Source: Oxyruncus cristatus | Lineage: Eukaryota; Chordata; Aves; Passeriformes; Cotingidae | Reading direction: 5' to 3' | NCBI GenBank assembly: GCA_013399855.1 | Contig: VXAY01005602.1 | Coordinates: 245,898 to 309,897 of the forward strand | DNA: 64,000 nt | Part shown: piece after piece, positions 1 through 11,060 of the stretch | Layout: the number at the start of each line of letters is the position of its first letter | How positions within the stretch are numbered: the stretch's first letter is position 1 | Program-made: the position numbers and the translations under genes | Notes under the pieces: generated by a model | What the model was told of the DNA's origin: nothing | Seen by the model: the letters and a program-made list of their open reading frames with translations, nothing else | Database searches by the model: none

Positions 1-3000
1 CCTGTCATTCTTCAATTTAATAACAACTTGAAAGACTGGAGACAGAGCAATACATAATTATATCCAGTATATTAATATAAAAAATATATGTTTATCTAAA
101 ACCTCAAACCACACACAACCCACGTAACAACAACAGCTGAAAATTTTGATCACTTTATTCAGTGTAGAGGAGGGAGGTGATACCATTTTACCCACATTAA
201 CAAGGAGCTTCTAATCAGCCCCAAGCACAAAGTGAGGTCCAGAGAAGAGCAAAACTGCCACACCCTTATCACACATGGGCTGTGGATGCAGAGGACACAG
301 AACCCTGGAGGAGTCATGAACCAACCATTCCCATTTCCAGCAGCAGGAGGAGATCAAAGGTGCCCAGTCCTTGAAACCCATCTGACTTATTAAACCTGTG
401 GGTCGAATGATGCAGTTACCAGCACCTCAAATAAAGCATGGGGGGTAAATTGTCCCAGAGCTCTGTGGTACTGGGGCTGGAGCAGTTTGTAAACCAGAAA
501 CACGTGGGGCGGAGGTAGGGAGGTTTCTTATTGTTGTAGGATGAACTTATTCTTTTTTAATAGCAGCTTGAATTGCATTTAATCAGAGAAAGGGTGATGC
601 ACATAATTACACCACAGCGTGGATGTGCCATTAAGGGCCAGGTTTTTTTTCCTTTTAATTTCAGTCAGTGATTTCAAGCATTAATAACCTTCCTAATTTT
701 TTTTCCAGCTAATGTGAGCACAGATGCTAATCTTGCTTATATAAGCAGCTCCTCACATCACTGTTTTCCAGGGACTAAATCAAGTTCAGCACATTCATCA
801 GGCTCTGCAATGGAATTGATCAGCCTGTCTGTAAATAAGACTGATAATTTCAGACTCCCCTAGAGCTTCTGCTACCAAACCTTGCCCGAACCAGCGTCCA
901 AATTGGTACTCAAACTCTTTGGGCAGTTGGTACTTCCATCTAGGACGCTGTTCCTCTGAAGAGATATTTTTTCAAGCCTCCAGAAAGGTGTTCACCAGTA
1001 GCAATTCCATCCCAAAGCACAATTAATTGTGAACAATTGATTATCAATCAGTTGCCATAAAACCTAGAACCACCTGCACTAGAGGTAGTGAAGTTGCCTG
1101 CACAGAAGTGAATCACTATGCACTCTCAACAGAATTTAGGTCATGTATTCTGCCATTAAATTTTAATTTCCTTTTAATGAAAACCAACTTGCTGATTACA
1201 GCAAACATCCCAAGACTAGTCTCTTATTAAATTCTTTTCACGGTGATACAGCTTGAGAAAAAAAATAGAGTTTTATTGTGAACTGCCCCATATTCTTCAC
1301 TGGGAAGACACAAAAACATGATTAAAAATATGCCAAGAGCATTTAAAAAAAAAAGTAATTTAATAGTGGATACATGTGAGAATTAAAACAATCCACTGAT
1401 TCTACAATTTATCTTGCAGTGCCTCTCTTAGGGAGAAAGAACATCTGTAAGTAAAAATAATTAAATCTGCTTTTTAATACAAGAGAACCACAGTGACATA
1501 TGTGGATACACTCCTAGCAGAATTCCAGGACTGAATTCTCCCTAAAACCACTCCCTAAAGCACATTACCTTGCAAAGGCAGAATAGCCATTTGGGTGACA
1601 AGAGGGATGCTCAGAGACTATTGTTTGTTTTTCCAGATTGAATTAAATAAACCAAAGTAGGCTCTCCCAACCCTTTATGGGGCTGCCTGAAGAAATATTT
1701 CAAAGTTAACATATTTCTGCCCTCAAATCTGATTTATAGTTCAGGCTCACACAGACATTTGGCTTATTCGAGGGTTTTTGAGGAATACCCCAGGATCTAA
1801 ATACTAGCTAGGCTGGTTTTATTTCCACACTATGAAATGCTCCTAAATACACATTGATTCTATAAATCACACAAGGTGTCTGGGAAAGAAAACAAAATAA
1901 ATACATCACTCACTATTCAAACTTTTCTACACAACCAGAACAACCTAAAGAATATTCCTAAAAGCCACAACCTTGTGGAGGGATGAATCAGAGGCAGTAT
2001 TTCCAAACACTCCAGAAGTAACAAGATTAAACCTCTGTGCCAATTCTGTCTGACCTAGGACAAGCTCCAGAGTTAAAACTTGCAACAGCAAAACCCCACA
2101 CACCAGGGGAGTGTATTCTTTTGGTTTAGGGGAGTTTATTCTTTTAGAGCTGTTTCTTCACAAGTTTGTTTTTTTTTTTCAAAACAAAGCAGGTGAACTT
2201 ATAGCAGTGGCAAAAATGTATCCTATTAAAATTAAAAGCAAATACAACATGAGAGATATGAAATCAGAGTTGATGCCACTGCCCAAACTTTACTGCCTAT
2301 GATCAATGCAAGTCTTGGCAGTATGGAATTACCCGTTGGAGCTTAAAGAGTCCATCAGCTACTTCCAAAATAATCTTAAGAAGCAACATAAACAGACCTG
2401 ATGCCAAAAAGGCCACCAAAGTTACAAGAAATACCAGATCTATGAACTGGAGAACATATTTTTTGCCAGTTGCAGTCAATATGTTTCATGGGAGAGAGCA
2501 GAGTTGGAAGAATTTAGAAAGCAGCGCTTAGAATTCCAAAAAGTGAAGACTATGGGTCAAGAAACCACAGCAGAAAGCCATAGATGGATCCCTTCTGATT
2601 GATCTTCAGCACTGAGTAAAACTAGTGCTAGTAAAAATAATCTTAAATGGGGGGAAATGGTGTAAAGATGGAGTTCTACAAAAAAAGCTTTCAGAGCCTG
2701 CGTTGGCATTGTGATATTACTGGCAGTAAAGTTCCTGCACACCTGAATCAGCAACGAGGCCCTACATAGACATACCCAAAAACAGCCCTAGGGAAACAAT
2801 ACTTACACTTAGATTCACTCTAGCCAAGTAGACACCCAGTCCATCACATGATAAAACTGCCATCTTGATATTCATACAAAAAAGCGGGGGGGAAAAAATA
2901 TTAAAGCTTATCACTGTTTTCAGGCATTCTGTGACTTTTAAAAACTTTATTTCAGGGCAGCTTCAGCTACTATTCATTTTGGCGCTGGAGGTTTTCCTCA

Positions 3001-5647
3001 GGATTTTATGTAGTTAACTGCTCAGAGTCTACAAATGTCTGCAGTAATGCACTGGGAAAGCACCTCCCCACATCACACAGAGCATTTTTTTTTTAAGGCA
3101 TTTCTAGTGTCCGTCAAACCCAAGCCATTCCCAAGGGTTTTTGGGTCTGTCCCAAGCACCCATAGCTTGTCCAAGGCACTGATCCCTGTGTGCAGATCTG
3201 CCAAACCACAGTTGCTCATGGAAGCAAGTCCAGTGCAGAGACACGGATGAGGAGAGCAAGCACAGACCAAACAAGCCCTGGTTTATGCTCCAGGCAGCCC
3301 TGGGAACATCCCCCAGTTTTAGCAGCTGTGGGATAGTCACAGCTGACCTCCCTCAGCCCCAAAAAAAGCTCTTGTGGACCTCAGCAAGGCTCAGGGTGCA
3401 TTAAACACGGTCAGAAAGATCGTGCCAGGGCTTTGGTTTCTCCTGAGAAGGATGATTCTGGGGCTCTCCTCCCTTTCCTGCTTCTCCAGGGTGAAGCAAC
3501 CAGACCTGTGGCTCAGCTGTGGCAGCAGTGAGACTGCAGAGGCCAGACCACCCCAACCACATTCACAGCAGGGTGACAGCTGCTTTCTGCCATGTGAGGG
3601 AGCAGCAGGGCTGACCCTTCCCCACAGCAAAATTCATCCGTATCCATCGATCATCATCCTTCTTTTCCCCTTCCTTTCCTCACCCTCCTGCGTCTCACAG
3701 GCCAGACACCCAGGTGCCATTTAGGGCAGCAATGCATGTTTCTCCAACAAAAATGGCAAACTCATAGCTGGGGATTCCTGCAGCCACATCCACCCTCTGA
3801 CAACTCCCTTCTGCCACAGAAGATCTTTCTCCTTCCTGTCACTGAAATCAGAGTCCCTTCTCCCAGACTCACCATCACTGCAGTCCCCAGGCCAGGTATT
3901 CCAGTCCCCACACAGAACAGACTGCTGTGCTGCCTGCAGCTACCAAGGATGCCAGTATTGACACAAAGATCCATGCAGGGACTTTTTCCCCTTCACGTTT
4001 CTACTCATTATTTTTATATATTTGTGACTTGTGCAGAAAACAGGTTGAGGAAGTGTTAGTTACTATTTTCTAATGAGATACTAATACGAATTTGATTTTT
4101 AAAGAAAAGAAAAGACAACATAAAGCTCCCCAGAAGAATCTTAGAGCATTGATTGAACAGTCTGGAAACAACCACTTGGACTCTAATTTCTCTATTTTTC
4201 TTCTACTGTTCTTCTTTCAGTGCCTAGACACTAGGAAAGAGCACCCATCCTCTTGCATCTTCTCGGTCAGGCTCAACAAATTTCTCAGTGTTATTTGCTG
4301 CCTATGCTCCTAAAAACTCCTGCCATCCTCACTGTTCCTCTTCATTTCCTTTTCCCTCTGTTAGCACCTTTGGGTCCCAATAAAGTCTCTTAGAATTTAA
4401 CTGCTGTATTTTTTATCATGCAAATACCAGTATTTAAACAGAGGCCTTTAACTCCTCAGAGGTTTCATCTCCTTGTGGTCAATGAAAGATGAGTTATTTT
4501 GAAGTATTTTACTTCCTACAGATATAATCACACAGCAGCATAGTCATAGACACTTAGATGTTGGGATTACAGAGCAATCACACCTCACCATGAATTTGTG
4601 TTTAGGTTCCAGGTTCCAGAAGTCCCAGCTGTAGTTTTGTTTAGGGTTTGGGTTGGTTTATGGGAGGCTTGGGTGTTTATTGGTGCATTTTTTTTAGGCA
4701 GAACTAAAGAAAGGTAAGAAGAGATAGAAGCAATTCCTCAGAAGAAACTGTAATAGAAAAAAAAGTTCAAAAATGCCCTAAATATAATTCCAGTTGCACC
4801 AGACCAAGCAGATTTGTCTTGCAGTGCTCCATGGTGCAGATGTGCTGCTGGTTTATGTTAATGCCCCCACTGCAGAGCACAGAATCCTTCCTTCCCAATT
4901 CCCTCAAACCCACCCCACTTCCATAGCAGACAGAGTGTAACACTGAGCAATAGCCAGTGCACACCCCAACAATACTCTTTGCATTATATTAGATTCATTT
5001 CGGCAGCAGTAGAGACCCTTTTCCTCTCCAGTTTGCTTTTTTTCCCCATCCTTAACTCCGTTTACTCATCGTGGTGAATACCAGAGCTCGTTCCCTCTCA
5101 TTTGCTTCTCCCCTGTTGTCTCCAGCACCCTCTGCATGCCAGGAGCTACAGCATCCCTCAGCTCACTGTGATCCCTACACCTCCACGGCTGAACAACGAG
5201 CACTTGTGGGCCTTTGTGACCACACTGGGCTGCAGAGATCGATGCTGATCCACCTGCTCCCCGCACGGGAACGTCTGGAGCAGAACCTCCGTGCCATGCC
5301 ACATCTCCCACGGAAAACACAGCAAACAGCCCTTCACAAGTTTAAGAAAAGGGAACCCAAGGGCAAACCAGCTGAATTAGCCCCCTCTTTTCTCCCATTA
5401 CCGTAATATATTACACAATTATCTTATTTCCGTGCAGTAACATACAGATAAACATCTGAATCTTCTCTTTGCTTGTTGATGCTGAGCAATGTGCTTTAAA
5501 CCTTAAGCACACACAATTTAAAAAGTACAGTCTAAGGATGAATAGCTCATTAAAAGAGCAGTGTTGGCTACACCCAAAAAAAAGGGCCTAGAATGGGATT
5601 TTCCTTATCAGCCACATGGCACTTAGGCTTTATATAAGCCTATATAA
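1..5647. other. Intergenic, no supported gene
   Basis: AT-rich unique-looking sequence. Open frames are all at most 116 codons, lack family resemblance or splice context, and overlap frames on the other strand. Short homopolymers occur (A run near 1346-1356, T run near 2169-2179). Nothing else was recognised. Confidence 0.6.
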
Positions 5648-5695
5648 CCTAAAGGTTCCTTCCAAACCAAACCAAACCACCCTGTGATTCTAGAA
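5648..5695 (+). mobile_element. Possible CR1 3'-end remnant
   Basis: GGTTCCTTCCAAACCAAACC followed by CTGTGATTCT resembles the degenerate 3' terminus of avian CR1 (…CCTTCCAACCCAAACCATTCTATGATTCT). It is too short for a firm assignment. Confidence 0.4.
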
Positions 5696-5969
5696 ATGAG
5701 CAGCAGTGTAAGGGAAGAGATGTTTCTAGGCTGGTTCCATGGCACAGCCCCAGGACAAACCATACATGTGACAGCAGCACCTTGCCCTGACTCACCTGTG
5801 CCTTGCTTTCCCTCTACACAAGTTTTAACAGGACAGGTAACAGTAACGATGTTCTTTTGAGTGCTGGGAGACGTAATTGGGTGTTTGGAGAACACTGGCA
5901 GAGCTTCAGGTGAGAGGTCTCATGGTAAGGAAAAGTGCTGGTGATCAGAACCCTGGAGGAGATGTGTTG

Positions 5970-5992
5970 GAGAGCAGCCCCGGTGGGGTGTG
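5970..5992 (+). repeat. 23-bp direct repeat, left copy
   Basis: GAGAGCAGCCCCGGTGGGGT plus GTG, identical to 6703-6725. Flanks the left side of the LTR-like unit. Confidence 0.9.
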
Positions 5993-6695
5993 TGAGGAAT
6001 TGTGTGATGATTCATGTTAATTATCTAAAAGACACCCTCTGCAAGAGCCTGCATCATAACTGGGGAACGAGGCCGGCAAAACTTGTAACAGTCCTATGAA
6101 GTTGGTATTTATGAAAATAATATATAAAATTGCAGCCTTAGTTGTTTGTTAAAACTAACTTTTGGACAGAATAGCCTTGCTTGCTTTTACTAACACACAG
6201 ACAAGACTTAGATAAGTCCTTAGCAAAAAACAGGAAACGTGGAGTTTTGAAGGGACCTTGAAAGTTGATAAGAAGCAGCTCACAGAGACAATACCAGTTT
6301 TGAGCTAATCAAACTATGCCAGCTCAGCAGTGAGTCCCAAAGTTGAAAAGTTCAAGCCTGAGGAAGACTCCTTACTTCATCCAAAGACCCCCAAAAGAAG
6401 ACCCCAAAGGGGCGTTCTGAGGCGGAGCTATAGGAGTGGTGTATGTTAATGATTTCCCCTCCTGTTTTCTGGACCTTTCTGACCTAGCTAATGCACATGT
6501 AACACAACTAATGTCTGTGTAACACAATTAATGCATATGTAATGTTATCCTGCAGAAAAGGAGCTGAACAAAGGCAACAAGTGTGTGATTTCGGTGGGCT
6601 TAGGCTCCCTCGCACCCAGCGCTGTTTGCTCATTCTTTATTAAATAAATAACACTGCTGCTAAGAATTCTTGATTATGAACCTCATTTATAACAT
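5991..6695 (+). mobile_element. Solo LTR-like element of an avian endogenous retrovirus
   Basis: An approximately 0.7-kb unit with TG…CA ends (TGTGAGGAATTG at the left, TTATAACA at the right). It has LTR architecture: a long U3-like part with three 20-bp tandem repeats (6489-6548), a short GC-rich R-like block (CTCCCTCGCACCCAGCGC, near 6606), then AATAAA at 6643-6648 and a short AT-rich U5-like end. No gag, pol or env-like reading frame is next to it, so it appears to be a solo LTR. If the LTR is 5993-6693, a 4-bp TGTG duplication flanks it, but a longer 23-bp repeat also surrounds the unit. The family was not identified. Confidence 0.6.
6489..6548 (+). repeat. Three 20-bp tandem repeats inside the LTR-like element
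   Basis: Three consecutive imperfect 20-base units, each starting TAATG and containing TGTAA (TAATGCACATGTAACACAAC, then two variants). The position upstream of the AATAAA signal suits U3 enhancer repeats. Confidence 0.75.
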
Positions 6696-6702
6696 GTGAC
6701 GG

Positions 6703-6725
6703 GAGAGCAGCCCCGGTGGGGTGTG
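6703..6725 (+). repeat. 23-bp direct repeat, right copy
   Basis: Perfect copy of 5970-5992 on the right side of the LTR-like unit. Similarity extends loosely a further ten bases upstream (ATGTG in both copies). Confidence 0.9.
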
Positions 6726-9700
6726 ATGGGCCCCCTGGGGGACCATTAGAGAGCCTCACAATCAGAGAAATTCATCCCCTTTCTGTCTCCTGCCCCTCTT
6801 CTGTTTTAATGCAATGCATAAGGAAGAGTAAGGAAAGGACAGAAAACAAGGAACTGTTGTGACAAATGTTTCCCTTCAAGGCCTGTCAGCCCTGGGGAAG
6901 CAGGTAATATTTCTCATGGACGGTGTAACTCACCAAACATCCAGCACTTAACCTGCCAACGTGTAACTCAGGTGGAAAGGCCCAGCAGCTGCCTTTAACC
7001 TGGGAACGTGGCTGTGCTGGGAACAGGAACCAGAGCAGGTGGAACCCATCAGCCCAGCCCAGGAACCCACCCAGGGCAACCTGTGCCCTCCTGCACAGCA
7101 CAGGGGGAATGCTGAGTGCCCAAACACCTCACACGGAGGTGGGAACCCGGGTCTGTGCCCTAAGGGCAGCACAGGGTGAATTAACAGAACAAGTGGCAGG
7201 AAAGGAAAGGGGGAAGAGGGCTGAGGTAGAGATCAGGTGTTTGTTACAAAGCCAGCAGAAGTCTTCTGAGAAACTCTCAGCAGAGAAACTCCCTCCCTGA
7301 TTCCCACCTCAGCTACAGCACCAGGCAGCAGATCAGTCACAGGCTGAACTGGGAACCAGTCACAGCCTGGTTTATTACACCGGCCACAAACAGAGAAAGA
7401 GGGTTTTTACTTCAATTTCTGATTGGTTTATTACTTCTCAAAACCCTCACAAAATGAAGCAAATGTTGAGCCTGCATTTTCTAAACCAGCTCAGTTCACA
7501 GGATGAGAGGAAAGCAAAGAAAAGGTAGATAAAATGGTAAAAAACCAAAATAGATCTGAACTAAACCCACACTTGAACTGCAGAGCCATCCTTGCCTGTC
7601 CTTACCAGGACAGAGCTTGGCAGAAAGAGCCCAGCAGCAGCCCAGTGTTTATAACTGGAGAACTGTTCCCTCTTTCCTAGTAGCAAATGTAATTGTAAAA
7701 CATTAACACACACTGTACTGTGCAGAGTCCAAAGCCCAGCTTCAGCTATCCAGCCTGGTCCCTGCACATGTCCTGTCCTCAGGACTGGTCAGCAGCCCAG
7801 CAAATGCAGTGACTGCCCAACAGGGACCACGACCGAGGCAGCAAATTCCTCATCAACCTCCCCATAACACTTCAGAATTCATTTTTTTTTCTCCTAAAAT
7901 TGAAAATATTAACAGGTAAGACCAACACTAACCTCTTTTGAGCCAAGGCATTCAGACCTTCCTGCTCCTTCCAGGCATCCAGCTTCCTCCCTGCTTGCCT
8001 AAAAGGCTTCTAACTCAGCTGCTGGGAGTCAGGGATAATTACTGATTATTAGTTTCACCTTGCTAGCAGGTCTGGCACACAAACTAAGCACCAGAGTGCC
8101 ACGCTGGAGTGGGGAATGTCTTCTGTCTCAGAGATTGCACATTTTTTTGTATTACTGTCATTTGGTTTTGGGATTAAAAGGTCCTCTTATGTCAGATGCC
8201 ACATCCCTTATGGTTCTAGATGTTTGAATTACATTTATTAAAGTTGCTCTACCATTTTCTCTCAGAAACACTGGCTTTTACAGTGGGAAACAAACCACTA
8301 AACTCTGCTGCAATGAACTGCAGGGTGGCTGCACTGCACTAAGGCAGCAGGACCAATAACATCCCGAAATTCTAATGCCCGTCTCTATTTTGACCACTAA
8401 ATAGGAGGAACTATTGCTCACAGTAACGAGTATGCACAGAGTTGTTGCTAACACCCATCACTGCCTCCTAAAGCCCCCATCTCCTAAACCAGAAGAGGAA
8501 GAATGGCATCGTTACTGGGAGAGCAAGTTTCCAGGGAATTCCTGTGTTCGGCGTGGCAGACACGCTGCTCCTTTAATCTGCTTTTGGCATCCGCGCAAAC
8601 GGGTCAGTCTAAAAACAAAGGAGGCAGAAAATACCACGGTGCTTTCCTGAATCAAAGCTTCTAACAAGGGTGGTATTTAGGTTTCAGTTTCTTTCCTCGC
8701 ACTATCAGCTATGAGCCTTCCCAGGAGTCAGTCACTGGGAACTGAAATCATTAGAAACAATTTCCCTGCGAGCCTCGAGCTCCGAGGTGCAAGTGAGGGC
8801 AGAGTCTGTCCTGAAGCAAACGGCATTTGGGTGAAAGTGTTCGGAGTTACGAGGTTCATTATAACTTTTCAAGCACTTCTATAGTTAGGGGGAAAAAAAA
8901 AAAAAAACAAACAATAAAAAAAAGCTGAAGTCTTACAGTTGACTTGGCCTTATTATTCACCGAATCAAAGTGGATCCCATTTTCTTCTTGGAACAGAAAA
9001 TTACTTTTTGAGCTGAACTCGGCACTAAATAGCTTTATAAAGTTTGCCATGTTTAGAAAAAACTTTCAGCAAATTTGTCCAACAGCAAAATAAATGAATT
9101 AAAACTACTCTATGTGAGATATTTTCAGAAAATATTTATTTCCCTCCAAAATTCATTAGAATAACAGGATTTAAAAAAAAAAAAAAAGGAAGAAAGAAAA
9201 CAACCAAACAAACTCAAAAAACCACCTGACCTCCTATCGAGAAAGTTGGTAAGAATTATTTTGTACTCTTGAGTTTGAAAGCCACACTACTGGAACCCTG
9301 TAATATTGTGACTTATTCACACACATGTGAGTAAGGAACCCGAGAGCTTTTTCTAGAATTCATATTTAAAGAATGAATTAATTTTTTCTCATTACTGAAA
9401 AGAAAATTCATGTGCAATTTATGTGTGGTTTTGGTTTCAATCTAAAGTATATGTGATCAAATAAATCTGATTATATCTTTGGCACACAGACATTTCCCTG
9501 ATATACCTGTGTGAAATCATGATACTTTCAGGCAGGAGTATGTTGGGTGGGGTTTTGTCTATGGAACAGGGCCTGGCAAAATCCAAGTTAGTCATTATTA
9601 AAGGCAAGTTTCCCAACCTGTTTTAGATGCTCATATTTGTCATTCAGACAATTTCACTTCCAGTATTGGACAAAATATCAACGAATGCGAGGTGCAGACA

Positions 9701-10626
9701 ACAACTGTGTGCAGTGCTGTCATGAATACATAGAGGCAAACCAAATAAATGGAGTGGAAGAACATTCCTGTCAGTGTTTCACATCTCAAATTGCATTTAA
9801 ACAAATGGAAGATGCCGTGGAAAGCACAGCTAACTTTGCACTTGCATACTGATGGTTATACCAAAAGCATTTTTTTTTCCTGAGTAGATAATATTTTGTC
9901 TATTTTAAGCAAGCCGTTCCATTTCTGTTAGATATTTTTAAGTGATTACCTTGTAAGACCATCTAACTCACTCCAGCTTTTGCCTTGATCGCATAAATCA
10001 GCAGCCATTTTAATTTCAGTGGAAAAGATTCTGACTTTTGAGTCAAACAAGGCAAAATTTCTGTCAGCCGAACCATCTAAAACATAACCTTAGAAGCTAC
10101 ATATTATTCAGCCTGTCATTTCTGTTTACTTCAGCGGGGAAAGCTTTTTTTTGCTCTTTAATCCCATTAGCCCAGCTGAAATAGCAGGCTATTTAGATAT
10201 ATAGAGAGAGACTGCACCGTGTGGAACCAGTCAGAGCTAAAGGAGCAGCTCTGCTGGTGATGCTCAGTTGTGCAACCCCTTGCACGTGCTGGAATTCAAT
10301 CTGAGAAATGTTAATCTCTCATTACTGAAAGCACTTCTGGTCCCCCCTGGCCTGTCCCTCACCTACAAACTCTGTTCTCAGGACTGAGAAATAAATAAGA
10401 AATTTGAATTTGAGAAATAGGTGGCAGCTGAAATAAAAACCCTTTCCCAGGGTGTGCTGGTCACCAGCAGCTGGGAGCAGCGGGAGGGCCCTGAATAGTG
10501 CCCTGGGCTGGAAGGAGCTGGGAGCAGAGGTGAGGACAGGTTTGGGGGAGGAAGGTCCATGCAGGGGCTGAGGGCCCTGTACTCTACACGGTGTTAGAGA
10601 AGGTGTGATGGTACCTGAGCGAGATC
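6726..10626. other. Intergenic, no supported gene
   Basis: Unique-looking sequence with A-rich tracts at 8890-8905 and 9173-9187. The 71-codon Cys-containing frame at 9637-9852 and the 78-codon frame at 8414-8650 show no homology I recognise and no coding context. Confidence 0.6.
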
Positions 10627-11060
10627 TTAGAATGGTTTGTGTTGGAAGGGAATGGATCATCCCATCCCATCACCCCTGCCGTGGGCAGGGACACCTTCCA
10701 CCAGCCCTGCTTGCTCCAAGCCCCGTCCAACCTGGCCTTGGACACTTCCAGGGATCCAGGGGCAGCCACAGCTTCTCTGGGCAACCTGTGCCAGGGCCTC
10801 CCCACCCTCACAGGGAGAAATTCCTTCCCAATATCCCATCTCTCCCTGCCCTCTGGCAGTGGGAAGCCATTCCCCCTTGTCCTGTCCCTCCATCCCTTGT
10901 TCCCAGTCCCTCTCCAGCTCTCTTTGTAGCCCCTTTAGGCCCTGGAAGGGGCTCTAAGGTCTTCCTGGACCCTCCTCTTCTGCAGGTGAACGCCCCCAGC
11001 CCTCTCAGGCTCTGTTCACAGCAGAGGTGCTTCAGCCCTCGTAGCATCTTTTTGGCCCTG
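10627..11060 (-). mobile_element. CR1 LINE fragment (3' end), about 430 bp
   Basis: The plus strand reads the reverse complement of a CR1 3' region: AGAATGGTTTGTGTTGGAAGG, GGCAGGGACACCTTCCACC, TCCAGGGATCCAGGGGCAGC, CCTTGTCCTGTCCCTCC, and finally CTTCAGCCCTCGTAGCATCT. It is 5'-truncated, as is usual for CR1. The 114-bp core differs from the copies at 21931 and 32099 by two bases. The long plus-strand open frames here are antisense to CR1 and are not genes. Confidence 0.9.

Noticed and set aside
3374..3724. 116-codon frame beginning MDLSKA, reminiscent of the DLSKAFDTV motif of CR1 reverse transcriptase
   Set aside because: Similarity stops after six residues and no other reverse transcriptase motif follows. 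Treated as coincidence.
7176..7190. Possible CTCF site around ACAAGTGGCAGG
   Set aside because: Several mismatches in the core, weaker than the 23410 site.
9637..9852. 71-codon Cys-containing frame (NCVQCCHEY)
   Set aside because: No recognisable zinc-finger spacing, no promoter or splice signals, surrounded by ordinary AT-rich DNA.
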